This document shows positions 18,800-28,133 of a stretch of 64,000 nt of DNA, in pieces. The DNA comes from Polaribacter sp. SA4-10. GTDB lineage: Bacteria > Bacteroidota > Bacteroidia > Flavobacteriales > Flavobacteriaceae. The DNA is taken from assembly GCF_002163835.1 (NCBI RefSeq), contig NZ_CP019331.1, forward strand, positions 1,773,001 to 1,837,000, given 5' to 3'. Position 1 is the stretch's first letter, and every line of letters begins with the position of its first letter. The notes under the pieces are model-generated. The model saw only the letters and a list, made by a program, of their open reading frames with translations. It was not told the DNA's origin and did not search any database. The translations under genes were made by a program, and so were the position numbers.

Positions 18800-18822
18800 A
18801 TACTTCTTAAATAAAGAAGTAT
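18800..18822. terminator. Hairpin between convergent genes
   Basis: ATACTTCTT (18800-18808) pairs with AAGAAGTAT (18814-18822) around a five-base loop, between the convergent yifB-like and HMA genes. Position favours a two-way terminator, but neither side has a good T tract. Confidence 0.35.
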
Positions 18823-18841
18823 TAAAGGACTTTAGAACAAT

Positions 18842-19105
18842 TTATTCCATTTTACCAACTGCACAACTTACAAAAGATTTTGCCTTGTGTAAAACGGTGT
18901 TTTTTTCACCAACTTCTGGATAACCTAGTTTCGATAATTTTTCTCTAACATTTTCTAAAACATCACTTTCAGAAGAAATAGAAACTATTGAGTTCTCAAC
19001 ATCAACTTCAACATCAGTAATCGTATCTAATGCTAATAAACCTTTTTTAATTGTAGCAGCACAACCACCACATTTTAAATTTTCTATTTGAATATCTGTT
19101 TTCAT
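18842..19105 (-). CDS. Heavy-metal-associated (HMA) domain protein
   Basis: An 87-residue cytosolic protein with one ferredoxin-like HMA domain. The metal motif is LKCGGCAATIK near the N-terminus, a CxxC pair that in relatives binds Cu(I) or Zn(II). A third cysteine lies in the C-terminal tail (SFVSCAVG). I use the ATG at 19105 (MKTDIQIEN), because the longer frame overlaps the upstream rhodanese gene and adds a basic stretch unlike HMA proteins. The five-base gap to the rhodanese gene suggests one transcript. Metal and partner are unknown; the neighbours point to thiol or sulfur chemistry. Confidence 0.75.
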   Translation of the reverse strand: MKTDIQIENLKCGGCAATIKKGLLALDTITDVEVDVENSIVSISSESDVLENVREKLSKLGYPEVGEKNTVLHKAKSFVSCAVGKME

Positions 19106-19110
19106 TTTTT

Positions 19111-19476
19111 TTAATTTTCTGTTTTCCATTTAGAATATCCGCCTAAAACATTATAGGCATCATACCCTTTTTTTTGTAATATTTTAAGTGCTTTACCACT
19201 CCTATTCCCACTTCTGCAGTAAATATAAACTGGCTTCTTCTTTTCTAACTGCTTTGTTGATTTCGTGTAGAAATTATCATCATAAAAATCTGCGAAAATC
19301 GCTGTTTTTATAAACCCTTCTTTTACTTCATTTTCTGTTCTTACATCTAACAACTGAATATTTTCTTTTTCTAATAAAGCTTTTAATTCAATTATAGAAA
19401 TTGATTTTAGTTCTTGTTGTTTATCACAATTCACAAAAAATAAAGTCACTAAAACTACACCTATTAAATATTTCAT
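19111..19476 (-). CDS. Rhodanese-like lipoprotein
   Basis: A 121-residue lipoprotein (signal with FVNC, lipid cysteine C17) followed by a single rhodanese domain. The active-site loop CRSGNRSG carries the catalytic C87, which in this fold takes a sulfane sulfur as persulfide; DVRTENE at 44-50 is the usual conserved motif. It should sit on the periplasmic side of the inner or outer membrane. It lies four bp after the MBL-rhodanese gene and five bp before the HMA gene, so the three are probably one unit handling sulfane sulfur. The exact donor and acceptor cannot be told. Confidence 0.8.
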   Translation of the reverse strand: MKYLIGVVLVTLFFVNCDKQQELKSISIIELKALLEKENIQLLDVRTENEVKEGFIKTAIFADFYDDNFYTKSTKQLEKKKPVYIYCRSGNRSGKALKILQKKGYDAYNVLGGYSKWKTEN

Positions 19477-19480
19477 TTTT

Positions 19481-20887
19481 TTATTTTAAAGTTGATGGAC
19501 AAACTGCAGCTGTTTTTTCTATTCCAGTATTTTTAATTGCTACAAAACCTCCTGTAACATCAATTACATTATGAAAACCTCTAGCTTTTAAAATAGAAGC
19601 TGCAATTATAGAACGATAACCACTTGCACAATGCACATAAAAAGTGTTCTCTTTTGGGAATTCTGCAATATGATCATTTAAGAAATCTAAAGGAGTACTT
19701 TCTGCATCTTTAATATGCTCGCTTTCATATTCGCCTGGTTTCCTAACATCAAAAACCGGTACATTTTCTTTTATTTCTTCTTCTAAAACAGCTGCTGATA
19801 TAGATTTTATAGTATCTATTTCTTTATTTGCTTTCTTCCAAGAATTAAAACTACCGTCTAAATACCCTAAAACATTATCGAAACCAACTCTAGAAAGACG
19901 TGTAATCGCTGTTTCTTCTTCTCCAACAGGCGTAACTAATAAAATTGGTTGTGTAATATCTTTAATTAATGCGCCAACCCAAGGAGCAAATGTTCCTCCT
20001 AAACCTATAAAAATTGATTGAGGAATAAATCCTTGTACAAATTCTGATTGATGTCTTACATCCAATATTAGTGCATCAGTTTCATTTGCAATTAGTTCAA
20101 AATCTTTAACAGACAAAGGTCTTGCACTATTTTTAATAACATCATCAATATCTTTATATCCTTCTTTATTTAATTTTACATTAAGAGGGAAATATGCTGG
20201 TGGAGGAAGTAAACCATCAGTAACTTCTTTAATAAATTCTTCTTTACTCATATCTGCTCTTAAGGCATAATTAGTTTCTTTTTGATTACCAATTGTACCC
20301 ACAGTTTCTTTACTTAAGTTTTTTCCACAAGCAGAACCTGCACCATGAGCAGGATATACAATTACATTATCAGCTAAAGTCATCACTTTATTTCGCAAAC
20401 TATCATATAAATAACCCGCTAAATCTTCTTCAGAAACAGCTCCTTTTTGAGCTAAATCGGGACGCCCAACATCTCCTAAAAAAAGGGTGTCGCCACTAAA
20501 TAAAGCATAATCATTACCATTTTTATCTTTTAATAAGTAACAAGAACTCTCCAACGTATGACCTGGAGTATGCAAAACTGTTATTGTAATATCGCCTACC
20601 TTAAAAACTTGATTATCCGCTGCAATAATAGCATCAAAATTTGTTTTTGCGGTTGGACCAAAAATAATTTTAGCTCCCGTTTTTTCTGCAAGTGTAACAT
20701 GTCCGCTCACAAAATCTGCATGAAAATGTGTCTCAAAAATGTATTTTATTTTTGCATTATTTTTTTCTGCTCTATCTATATAATCTTGTACCTCTCTTAA
20801 TGGATCTATAATTGCTACTTCTCCATTACTTTCTATATAATATGCACCTTGTGCTAAACATCCTGTATAAATTTGTTCTATAATCAT
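19481..20887 (-). CDS. Persulfide-dioxygenase-like MBL protein with two rhodanese domains
   Basis: A 468-residue cytosolic protein. The N-terminal metallo-beta-lactamase fold (1-250) has THFHADFVSGH (H54, H56, D58), as in ETHE1-type persulfide dioxygenases, which oxidise glutathione or other persulfides to sulfite. Two rhodanese modules follow. The first (about 265-355, DVRHQSEF) has no cysteine at the active-site position (LVTPVGEEETA), so it is likely inactive. The second (about 365-455) has C420 in HCASGYRS. It lies 12 bp after a SulP permease gene and before the rhodanese lipoprotein. A role in sulfide/persulfide disposal is inferred from family and neighbours. Confidence 0.82.
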   Translation of the reverse strand: MIIEQIYTGCLAQGAYYIESNGEVAIIDPLREVQDYIDRAEKNNAKIKYIFETHFHADFVSGHVTLAEKTGAKIIFGPTAKTNFDAIIAADNQVFKVGDITITVLHTPGHTLESSCYLLKDKNGNDYALFSGDTLFLGDVGRPDLAQKGAVSEEDLAGYLYDSLRNKVMTLADNVIVYPAHGAGSACGKNLSKETVGTIGNQKETNYALRADMSKEEFIKEVTDGLLPPPAYFPLNVKLNKEGYKDIDDVIKNSARPLSVKDFELIANETDALILDVRHQSEFVQGFIPQSIFIGLGGTFAPWVGALIKDITQPILLVTPVGEEETAITRLSRVGFDNVLGYLDGSFNSWKKANKEIDTIKSISAAVLEEEIKENVPVFDVRKPGEYESEHIKDAESTPLDFLNDHIAEFPKENTFYVHCASGYRSIIAASILKARGFHNVIDVTGGFVAIKNTGIEKTAAVCPSTLK

Positions 20888-20899
20888 GACTATTATTTG

Positions 20900-22627
20900 T
20901 TATTTGTATGATTGGTGTATATACTTAGAGTATTTCTCTTGATGGTCTCTATTACCCGTTTTATAGAAATTAACTGCATCATTATCACGCATAAAAAAAT
21001 GATTAATATCTATAATCTCTAAAAGTCCACCTTTAAACAATAAATCTCTTACAGGCCCTTTAACTCCCGCAAAATAAAATGAGATTCCTCTTTTATGATA
21101 ATATTTAATTCGTTCTTTTAGCATTTCTACACCTGTACTATCAATTCTATTAATACTTTCTGAATCTAGAACTATCAATTTTAATGCCTTTCCTTTTTCT
21201 GCTGCCATATCGTCTAATTTATCTCTAAAATAATTAGAATTTGCATAAAATAATTGTGCATCAAACCTAAAAACCAACACATCTTCTTCAATTAAAACCT
21301 CATTAAAACGATTTTTATTTCTGTAAAAATCAGACTCAGGAACTTTTCCCAATTCTGTAACATAGGGTCTAGATGTTCTAAAGATTAAAATTATTAATGA
21401 TAACCCTACTCCAACTATAATTCCATATTCTATTCCTAATAGTAAAGTTGAAAGAAAAGTTGCCATCATTAACCAAAAATCTAAATTATTAGCTTTCCAT
21501 AAAAATGCTGCTTCTTTAAAATTTATCAAACCAAATACTGCAACTATAATAATTGCTGCTAACACTGTTTTTGGTAAATGATAAAATAAAGGTGTTAAAA
21601 ATAAGAGTGTTAAAACCACCATTAAAACAGAAATTAATGCAGACATACCAGTTGTTCCTCCACTTTCTTGATTGATTGCAGAACGCGAAAAACTAGATGT
21701 TGTAGGATATGCTTTGAACAAAGAACCTACCATATTACTTAAACCTAAAGCTATTAATTCTTGATTTGGTCTTACTCTGTATTCATCTTGTTTTGCTTCT
21801 AAAGATTTACCAATAGAAATGGTTTCTAGATAACCAACCATTACTAAAGTTATAGCAATTGGTAATAATTCTCTAATTTGATCGAGGTCAAATTCTGGAA
21901 TGCCAAATTTTGGTAAACCTGAAGGAATATCTTTTACAATTGAAACATCAGAAAAACTTTTTCCAAAATATTTCATAGTTAAAATTCCAAATATTACTAC
22001 AATAAGTGCATTTGGAATCTTCTTATTAATTTTTCTAAAGATAATAATTACAACTACAGATATGAATCCTATAATAGTTGTATGCTCATTAAAATCTAAA
22101 ATTTGAAACCAAACATCTTCTAAAATAATTTGTATTTGATCACTTTGAACAAAATCTACGCCTAATAAATTTCTGAATTGATTTATACCAATAGTTAAAG
22201 CTACAGCAGATGTAAAACCTGTAATTACTGGTTTAGATAAAAAATTAACAATAAAACCTAGGCTAAAAACTCCCATTAAAAATTGAATTGCTCCAACCAT
22301 TAACGCTAATAAAATAGCCATAGAAATATAACTACCAGAACCTGCTAAAGCTAACGTAGAAACTCCGGTTGCTACAATTAAAGAATCCATTGCAACAGGA
22401 CCAATTGCTACTTGTCTTGAGGAACCAAAAATAGCATATATTAATTGAGGAACTAAAGCACAATACAAACCATAAATTGGCGGCAAACCTGCAATTAAAG
22501 CATAGGCAATTCCTTGTGGAATTAAAATGATACCAACCGTAACCCCAGCAACAAAATCTCCTTTAAAACGAGATGAATTGTAGTTTGGAAGCCACTCTAA
22601 AATTGGTATTATTTTTTTTATTTTCAT
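20900..22627 (-). CDS. SulP-family anion permease with STAS domain
   Basis: An inner-membrane transporter of 575 residues. The N-terminal part has the SulP signature region (VAGVTVGIILIPQGIAYALIAGLPPIYGLY) and about 12-14 hydrophobic segments. The C-terminal STAS domain (about 440-545) contains LKLIVLDSESINRIDSTGVEML. SulP members move sulfate, bicarbonate or other anions. The tight link with the MBL-rhodanese gene (12 bp) suggests a sulfur oxyanion, for example export or import of sulfite/sulfate, but bicarbonate remains possible. It begins four bp after ruvB ends, so the whole block may start at ruvB. Confidence 0.85.
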   Translation of the reverse strand: MKIKKIIPILEWLPNYNSSRFKGDFVAGVTVGIILIPQGIAYALIAGLPPIYGLYCALVPQLIYAIFGSSRQVAIGPVAMDSLIVATGVSTLALAGSGSYISMAILLALMVGAIQFLMGVFSLGFIVNFLSKPVITGFTSAVALTIGINQFRNLLGVDFVQSDQIQIILEDVWFQILDFNEHTTIIGFISVVVIIIFRKINKKIPNALIVVIFGILTMKYFGKSFSDVSIVKDIPSGLPKFGIPEFDLDQIRELLPIAITLVMVGYLETISIGKSLEAKQDEYRVRPNQELIALGLSNMVGSLFKAYPTTSSFSRSAINQESGGTTGMSALISVLMVVLTLLFLTPLFYHLPKTVLAAIIIVAVFGLINFKEAAFLWKANNLDFWLMMATFLSTLLLGIEYGIIVGVGLSLIILIFRTSRPYVTELGKVPESDFYRNKNRFNEVLIEEDVLVFRFDAQLFYANSNYFRDKLDDMAAEKGKALKLIVLDSESINRIDSTGVEMLKERIKYYHKRGISFYFAGVKGPVRDLLFKGGLLEIIDINHFFMRDNDAVNFYKTGNRDHQEKYSKYIHQSYK

Positions 22628-22631
22628 GTAC

Positions 22632-23654
22632 TTAAAAAAGTTCTCCTGGATTTTTACCTTTTGTTCTTCCTAAATGTTTGTATGCTAATTCTGTTACTTC
22701 TCTTCCTCTAGGTGTTCTCATAATAAAACCTTGTTGAATTAAGAAAGGTTCATACACTTCTTCTATCGTTTCTGTATTTTCACTAACCGCAGTTGCAATT
22801 GTGCTTAATCCTACAGGTCCGCCTTTGAATTTATCTATAATAGTTAACAAGATTTTATTATCCATTTCATCTAAACCATGGGCATCTACATTTAACGCTT
22901 TTAAAGCATATTCTGCAATTCCTATGCTAATGTTTCCGTCTCCCTTTATTTGTGCAAAGTCTCTAACTCTGCGTAATAAAGCGTTTGCTATTCTTGGTGT
23001 TCCTCTACTTCTACCTGCAATTTCAATTGCAGCTTCCATAGAAATTGCTACTTTTAAAATAAAAGCACTTCTTTGTATAATTGTAGTTAGTAATTCTGTT
23101 TTATAATAATGTAATCTACTACTAATTCCAAAACGAGCTCTCATTGGTGCTGTTAACAATCCTGAACGAGTTGTTGCACCAATTAGAGTAAATGGTTCTA
23201 AATTAATTTGAACTGTTCTAGCATTTGGGCCAGACTCAATCATAATATCAATCTTGTAATCTTCCATTGCAGAATATAAATATTCTTCTACAATAGGGCT
23301 TAATCTATGGATTTCATCAATAAATAAAACATCACGCTCATCTAGATTTGTAAGCAAACCAGCTAAATCTCCTGGTTTGTCTAAAACAGGACCAGAAGTA
23401 ACCTTAATTCCTACTTGTAATTCATTTGCCAAGATGTGAGCTAAAGTTGTTTTACCTAATCCTGGAGGTCCATGAAAAAGTGTATGATCTAATGCTTCAT
23501 CCCGTTGATTTGCAGCTTCAACAAATATTTTTAAATTATCAATAGCTTGATCTTGTCCAGTAAAATCATCAAAGGAAAGAGGACGTAATTTTTTTTCTAC
23601 ATCTAATTCTTCATTTGTAAAGTTACTATTTTCAGGATTCAAGTTTTCGTTCAT
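22632..23654 (-). CDS. ruvB: Holliday junction DNA helicase RuvB
   Basis: The motor of RuvAB branch migration in recombinational repair. The 340-residue AAA+ protein has Walker A GPPGLGKT at 62-69, Walker B FIDEIHRL (D113, E114), sensor 1 IGATTRSG and the C-terminal winged helix ending [14 protein letters not shown]. Length and all motifs are normal. It is the first gene of a minus-strand run leading to the SulP/MBL-rhodanese block with gaps of only a few bases; no partner ruvA or ruvC lies nearby. Confidence 0.96.
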   Translation of the reverse strand: MNENLNPENSNFTNEELDVEKKLRPLSFDDFTGQDQAIDNLKIFVEAANQRDEALDHTLFHGPPGLGKTTLAHILANELQVGIKVTSGPVLDKPGDLAGLLTNLDERDVLFIDEIHRLSPIVEEYLYSAMEDYKIDIMIESGPNARTVQINLEPFTLIGATTRSGLLTAPMRARFGISSRLHYYKTELLTTIIQRSAFILKVAISMEAAIEIAGRSRGTPRIANALLRRVRDFAQIKGDGNISIGIAEYALKALNVDAHGLDEMDNKILLTIIDKFKGGPVGLSTIATAVSENTETIEEVYEPFLIQQGFIMRTPRGREVTELAYKHLGRTKGKNPGELF

Positions 23655-23710
23655 AACTACAAAGATAAATGATTTTAAATTACATTTTTTGTAAGTTTTG
23701 TTACAAAGTA

Positions 23711-23740
23711 AAAAACCTTTCCGAAAATGGAAAGGTTTTT
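23711..23740 (-). terminator. Intrinsic terminator of the act-cox operon
   Basis: AAAAACCTTTCC (23711-23722) pairs perfectly with GGAAAGGTTTTT (23729-23740) around GAAAAT. It lies 24 bases after the coxA stop and ends in a T run when read on the minus strand. Confidence 0.9.
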
Positions 23741-23763
23741 ATATTAATTATATTTTTTTTATA

Positions 23764-25545
23764 TTAAGAAGGCTCCTCACCCTCTAATAAAGGAGTTGTT
23801 TGTAAAACAAAATCTTGTCCGTGTAAATAATCACTATCATCATCTTTAGCGTCTACACGTTTACTGTAGTCATAAGCCCACCTATGAACTTCTGGTAACT
23901 TACCTGGCCAGTTTCCATGAATATGCTCAACAGGAGTTGTCCATTCTAATGTATTAGAGTTCCATGGGTTTTTCGTTGCTTTTTGTCCTCTATAAATAGA
24001 GATAAAAAAGTTAGCAATAAATATAATTTGAGCAATTCCTCCTACTAATGCAAATAGTGTGATTACAACATTAATATCTGCTAAATCATCAAACATTGGA
24101 AAGTTTGTATTTGTATAATATCTTCTTGGCAAACCAGCTAAACCGATAAAATGCATTGGCCAGAATACTCCATAAGCACAAATAATAGTAATCCAGAAAT
24201 GCCAATATCCTAATGTTTTATTCATCATTCTACCATACATTTTTGGGAACCAGTGATAAATACCTGCATACATTCCAAAAATTGCAGAAACACCCATTAC
24301 TAAGTGGAAATGTGCAACAACGAAATACGTATCGTGAACATTAATATCTAAGGCTGAATCTCCTAAAACTAATCCTGTTAAACCTCCTGTTATAAATGTT
24401 GAAACTAATCCAATAGAAAATAACATTGCCGGGTTTAATTGTAAATTCCCTTTCCACAAAGTAGTAATATAATTAAATCCTTTTACTGCTGATGGAATTG
24501 CAATTAATAGTGTTGTAAATGTAAATACAGATCCTAAGAAAGGATTCATTCCTGAGATAAACATATGGTGACCCCAAACAATTGTAGATAAAAATGCAAT
24601 TGCTATAATAGAACCAATCATTGCTCTATATCCAAAAATTGGTTTTCTAGAATTTGTAGATATAATTTCTGATGTAATACCTAAAGCTGGTAATAATACA
24701 ATATATACTTCTGGATGTCCTAAGAACCAGAATAAGTGTTCATATAATACCGGTGATCCTCCTTGGTAATGCAATACTTCACCAGAAATAAAAATGTCTG
24801 ACAAGTAAAATGAAGTTCCAAAACTTCTATCAAAAATTAATAATAGAGAAGCTGATAATAGTACAGGGAACGAAACAACACCAATTATTGCTGTAACAAA
24901 GAATGCCCATATTGTTAATGGCAATCTTGTCATTTTCATTCCTTTTGTTCTTAAATTGAAAACAGTAACAATATAGTTTAAAGATCCAATTAAAGAAGAA
25001 GCAATAAATATGGCCATAGAAACCAACCATAAAGTCATACCTGCTCCAGAACCTGGAATTGCTTGTGGTAATGCACTTAATGGAGGATAAACTGTCCATC
25101 CTGCAGATGCAGGTCCTGCTTCAACGAATAATGAAATAACCATGATTATACTTGATAAGAAGAATAACCAATAAGAAACCATATTTAAAAAACCAGAAGC
25201 CATATCTCTAGCTCCAATTTGCAATGGAATTAATAAGTTAGAGAATGTACCACTTAATCCTGCAGTTAAAACAAAGAATACCATTATTGTACCATGAATT
25301 GTTACAATTGCTAGGTAAATGTCTGGGTTCATTATTCCATCTGTTTGATGGTGCCCTAAAAAAGCTTCTATAATAGAAAACGATGTTTCTGGCCATGCAA
25401 TTTGCATACGGAATAACATAGACATAAATACACCAATAATTCCCATAAACATACCAGTTACTAAGAACTGTTTGGAAATCATTTTATGATCTTGGGTAAA
25501 AATATATTTTGTTACAAATGTTTCTTTATGATGATGTTCTGACAT
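23764..25545 (-). CDS. coxA: Cytochrome c oxidase subunit I
   Basis: The heme-copper catalytic subunit of the terminal oxidase in the inner membrane (593 residues, about 12 helices plus extensions). The GHPEVYIVLLP motif (CuB histidine and the His-Tyr pair), WGHHMFISGM and HDTYFVVAHFHLVM (heme a and a3 ligands) are present. I start at the ATG at 25545 (MSEHHHKE); the longer frame to 25611 would run into coxB and has no family likeness. The C-terminus is hydrophilic and acidic. It is the last gene of the act-cox operon; subunit III and a heme-synthesis gene are not in this window. Confidence 0.94.
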   Translation of the reverse strand: MSEHHHKETFVTKYIFTQDHKMISKQFLVTGMFMGIIGVFMSMLFRMQIAWPETSFSIIEAFLGHHQTDGIMNPDIYLAIVTIHGTIMVFFVLTAGLSGTFSNLLIPLQIGARDMASGFLNMVSYWLFFLSSIIMVISLFVEAGPASAGWTVYPPLSALPQAIPGSGAGMTLWLVSMAIFIASSLIGSLNYIVTVFNLRTKGMKMTRLPLTIWAFFVTAIIGVVSFPVLLSASLLLIFDRSFGTSFYLSDIFISGEVLHYQGGSPVLYEHLFWFLGHPEVYIVLLPALGITSEIISTNSRKPIFGYRAMIGSIIAIAFLSTIVWGHHMFISGMNPFLGSVFTFTTLLIAIPSAVKGFNYITTLWKGNLQLNPAMLFSIGLVSTFITGGLTGLVLGDSALDINVHDTYFVVAHFHLVMGVSAIFGMYAGIYHWFPKMYGRMMNKTLGYWHFWITIICAYGVFWPMHFIGLAGLPRRYYTNTNFPMFDDLADINVVITLFALVGGIAQIIFIANFFISIYRGQKATKNPWNSNTLEWTTPVEHIHGNWPGKLPEVHRWAYDYSKRVDAKDDDSDYLHGQDFVLQTTPLLEGEEPS

Positions 25546-25564
25546 AATATTTATTTGTAGTATC

Positions 25565-26587
25565 TTAATTAATTTTTTTAATAACTGAAGCCAATGTTGG
25601 TTGCTCTGCAATCCATTTGTTGTATTCGTCTTCTTCTACAACAGTAATTTTCATTTGCATGTTGTAATGTGACGCTCCACAAATTTTATTACATAATAAC
25701 AAATAATTAAACTCATAAAGGTCTTCTCCTTTAGCGCTTCTTATTTTGTTAATACCCTTTGTTTTTGCAATCACTTCGGGTTGTAGTCTCATTTCTTCAG
25801 TAGTAAATTTAGGTGTAAAACCAAATTCTGTAACCATCCCTGGAACACAATTCATTTGTGCTCTAAAGTGAGGCATATATGCGGAATGCAATACGTCTTG
25901 AGAACGGAATTTAAAATGAACTTTTCTACCCTTAGGTAAATACAACTCAGTTACTTGTATGTCGTCTAATGAGTTTTTATCAGTCATGTCAACACCCATT
26001 GTGTTTAAGCTGTTGATGTCGATATAGTTTACATTTCCTAAACCTAAGGTATTATCTTCACCTGCATAACGCGCATCCCATCTAAATTGTTGAGAATATA
26101 CTTCTATTACAACAGCTTCTTTATCATCAGATAAATCCATTATATTATTCCATTGCCATAGGCCATATCCCATTAAAACAACTAAAACAATTGCTGGAGT
26201 AATCGTCCAGATAAGCTCTAATTTATGGCTATCTGCATAAAATTTTGCTTTTTTATCTTTAGAACCTCTATACTTAAAGGTAAAGTAAAAGATAAAAAAT
26301 TGCATTAAAAATTGTACAATACCAATTAACCAAAATGTAATATTAAATAATTTATCTTCATGTTCTCCCTCAATAGAAGCAGATTCTGGTAACATAATAA
26401 CATTCATGGCTATTAAACAATAAACCATTATTGCGTAGAAAAAAGCCAAAAAAGCAAGGGCAAATTTTCCTTGTGTTGCATTATCCTGATCAGTAGCAAT
26501 TACGCCTCTTAAGTTCATTATTCTGGTTAATTGCCAGAAACTTACACCGATTGCGACACCTATAAAAATATAAAATAGAGCTAGCAT
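25565..26587 (-). CDS. coxB: Cytochrome c oxidase subunit II
   Basis: Carries the CuA centre that takes electrons from cytochrome c. The 340-residue protein has three hydrophobic segments in the first half (one more than the usual two, counting the N-terminal one). The C-terminal cupredoxin domain has HSAYMPHFRAQMNCVPG and the CuA loop CNKICGASHYNM, with both cysteines, His and Met present. An insertion between strands (VNYIDINSLNTMGVDMTDKNS) is longer than in the alpha-proteobacterial protein and looks like a Bacteroidota feature. It follows actF by 37 bp and precedes coxA by 19 bp. Confidence 0.93.
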   Translation of the reverse strand: MLALFYIFIGVAIGVSFWQLTRIMNLRGVIATDQDNATQGKFALAFLAFFYAIMVYCLIAMNVIMLPESASIEGEHEDKLFNITFWLIGIVQFLMQFFIFYFTFKYRGSKDKKAKFYADSHKLELIWTITPAIVLVVLMGYGLWQWNNIMDLSDDKEAVVIEVYSQQFRWDARYAGEDNTLGLGNVNYIDINSLNTMGVDMTDKNSLDDIQVTELYLPKGRKVHFKFRSQDVLHSAYMPHFRAQMNCVPGMVTEFGFTPKFTTEEMRLQPEVIAKTKGINKIRSAKGEDLYEFNYLLLCNKICGASHYNMQMKITVVEEDEYNKWIAEQPTLASVIKKIN

Positions 26588-26624
26588 ATTTATCTCGTCT
26601 TAATTATTTTAATTTAATTATTTA

Positions 26625-28103
26625 TTAATGATCTACTGATCCTTCTCCTCTGTGTTCAATATTATAATAGTGAAATTGCGCACTCTCTTTCAAAAATGGA
26701 TTTCCTTGTGGTGCAGGATTCGCCTTTGCAAATGCACTAAATACGGTATAAATAAAGATACCTAAGAAAAACAATAAGCCGCTAATTTCTGGTATACCAA
26801 ATGACCATTGAGCACCAACAGTTGCAGGCATAACCATTACAAAAACATCTACATAATGCCCTCCTAATATTACCAAACCACCAATTACAATAAACCAAGG
26901 AATACTTTTAAAATCACTATTAAGTAGTAATAATATTGGAAAAACAAAGTTCATAACAACCATTGCTAAAAAAGGTAATTTATATTCATTAAATCTAGCT
27001 ACAAAATAAGTAGTTTCTTCTGGAATATCTGCATACCATATTAACATAAATTGAGAGAACCATAAGTAGGTCCAAAATATAGAGAAGCCAAACATAAATT
27101 TTGCTAAATCATGAATATGACTATCATTTACTAAAGGTAAAGCCCCTTTTGATCTTAAATAGATTGTTACAAATGCAATTACGGTTAATGCACTAACTAA
27201 TAAACTCGCTAGAACATACCATCCAAATAATGTAGAGAACCAGTGTGGGTCTAACCCCATAATCCAATCCCAAGACATTAATGATTCTGTAATCATAAAA
27301 AGGAATAAGAAAATAACTGATGCATTAAAGTTTCTTTTGTACGTCTTATTTTCATCATTTGCAGTATCCTCTGCAATAGAACCTTTACGAATAATAAATC
27401 TGTAAGCATTCCATATTGCTAAATATACAACACTTCTAATAGCCCAACCTGGTACATTCATCCACCAAGATTTACCGTCTATTATTGCGTCATAATTAGG
27501 ACTTGTAGTATCAAAAATTCCATCTGCCATCCAAGGAAACATATGATTGTAATGCATAACTGCTGCACCAATTACAAACAACATTGCAATAGATGTTGGT
27601 ACTAAATTAGCCGTTATTGCTTCCATTACTCTAAATAAAACAACAGACCAAGCTGATTGTGCTACTCTTTGTGATGCATAAAAAGCAAGTACTAATAAAG
27701 AGATTCCTAAGAAGAAAAACAATGCTACATACAAAGCAGACCAAGGTTTATTTTGTAATTGATGTAATACATGTTCTGCATGTTCATCTTCATGATTTAC
27801 ATCATGAGAACCAGCTTCTGTATGAGCTTCTTTTATTTCACCGTGATTTTCATCAGCTACTTCTTGATGACTATCCTTGTCATTAGCATGTGCTTCTTCA
27901 ACCATTTCGATTTTATGTTCTTCTATAGTTACATCAGCATGAGATGCTCCATGACTATCTCCATGGGAACTTTGATTCGCTATAATTTCTTTAGCGTCTT
28001 CAATTGTTTTTGGTGCTGATAAAAAGCTATAGGCTATACCTAAAGCACCTAATAAAATTAGTGCTAATGATACTGTTTTTAATTTACCTGAGAATTGATA
28101 CAT
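26625..28103 (-). CDS. actF: Alternative complex III subunit ActF with His-rich insertion
   Basis: A membrane subunit of the quinol:cytochrome c oxidoreductase (492 residues), related to ActC/NrfD-type proteins, with about ten helices. Between the first helix (about 9-29) and the second (from about 121) lies an unusually long stretch, residues 45-115, which is rich in histidine (13 by my count) and in Asp/Glu. This segment is predicted to lie outside the membrane. The family fold (GWYVLASLLVSALTVIAF, SFGIPEISGLLFFLGIFIY) is clear. It is followed directly by coxB, in keeping with a complex III-oxidase supercomplex. Confidence 0.9.
   Translation of the reverse strand: MYQFSGKLKTVSLALILLGALGIAYSFLSAPKTIEDAKEIIANQSSHGDSHGASHADVTIEEHKIEMVEEAHANDKDSHQEVADENHGEIKEAHTEAGSHDVNHEDEHAEHVLHQLQNKPWSALYVALFFFLGISLLVLAFYASQRVAQSAWSVVLFRVMEAITANLVPTSIAMLFVIGAAVMHYNHMFPWMADGIFDTTSPNYDAIIDGKSWWMNVPGWAIRSVVYLAIWNAYRFIIRKGSIAEDTANDENKTYKRNFNASVIFLFLFMITESLMSWDWIMGLDPHWFSTLFGWYVLASLLVSALTVIAFVTIYLRSKGALPLVNDSHIHDLAKFMFGFSIFWTYLWFSQFMLIWYADIPEETTYFVARFNEYKLPFLAMVVMNFVFPILLLLNSDFKSIPWFIVIGGLVILGGHYVDVFVMVMPATVGAQWSFGIPEISGLLFFLGIFIYTVFSAFAKANPAPQGNPFLKESAQFHYYNIEHRGEGSVDH
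27759..27971 (-). other. His/acidic-rich insertion within ActF
   Basis: This stretch codes for residues 45-115 of ActF, low in complexity and packed with His, Asp and Glu (repeats of SHG, EAH, DEH type). It separates helix 1 from helix 2 and breaks the otherwise normal domain. The pattern is that of metal-binding His-rich linkers. Confidence 0.7.
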
Positions 28104-28133
28104 ATCTTTCGTATTCTATCTTTTTGTAATTAA

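Noticed and set aside
25546..25611. Longer start for coxA overlapping coxB
   Set aside because: The added residues lie out of frame inside coxB and do not match subunit I; ATG at 25545 gives the normal N-terminus.
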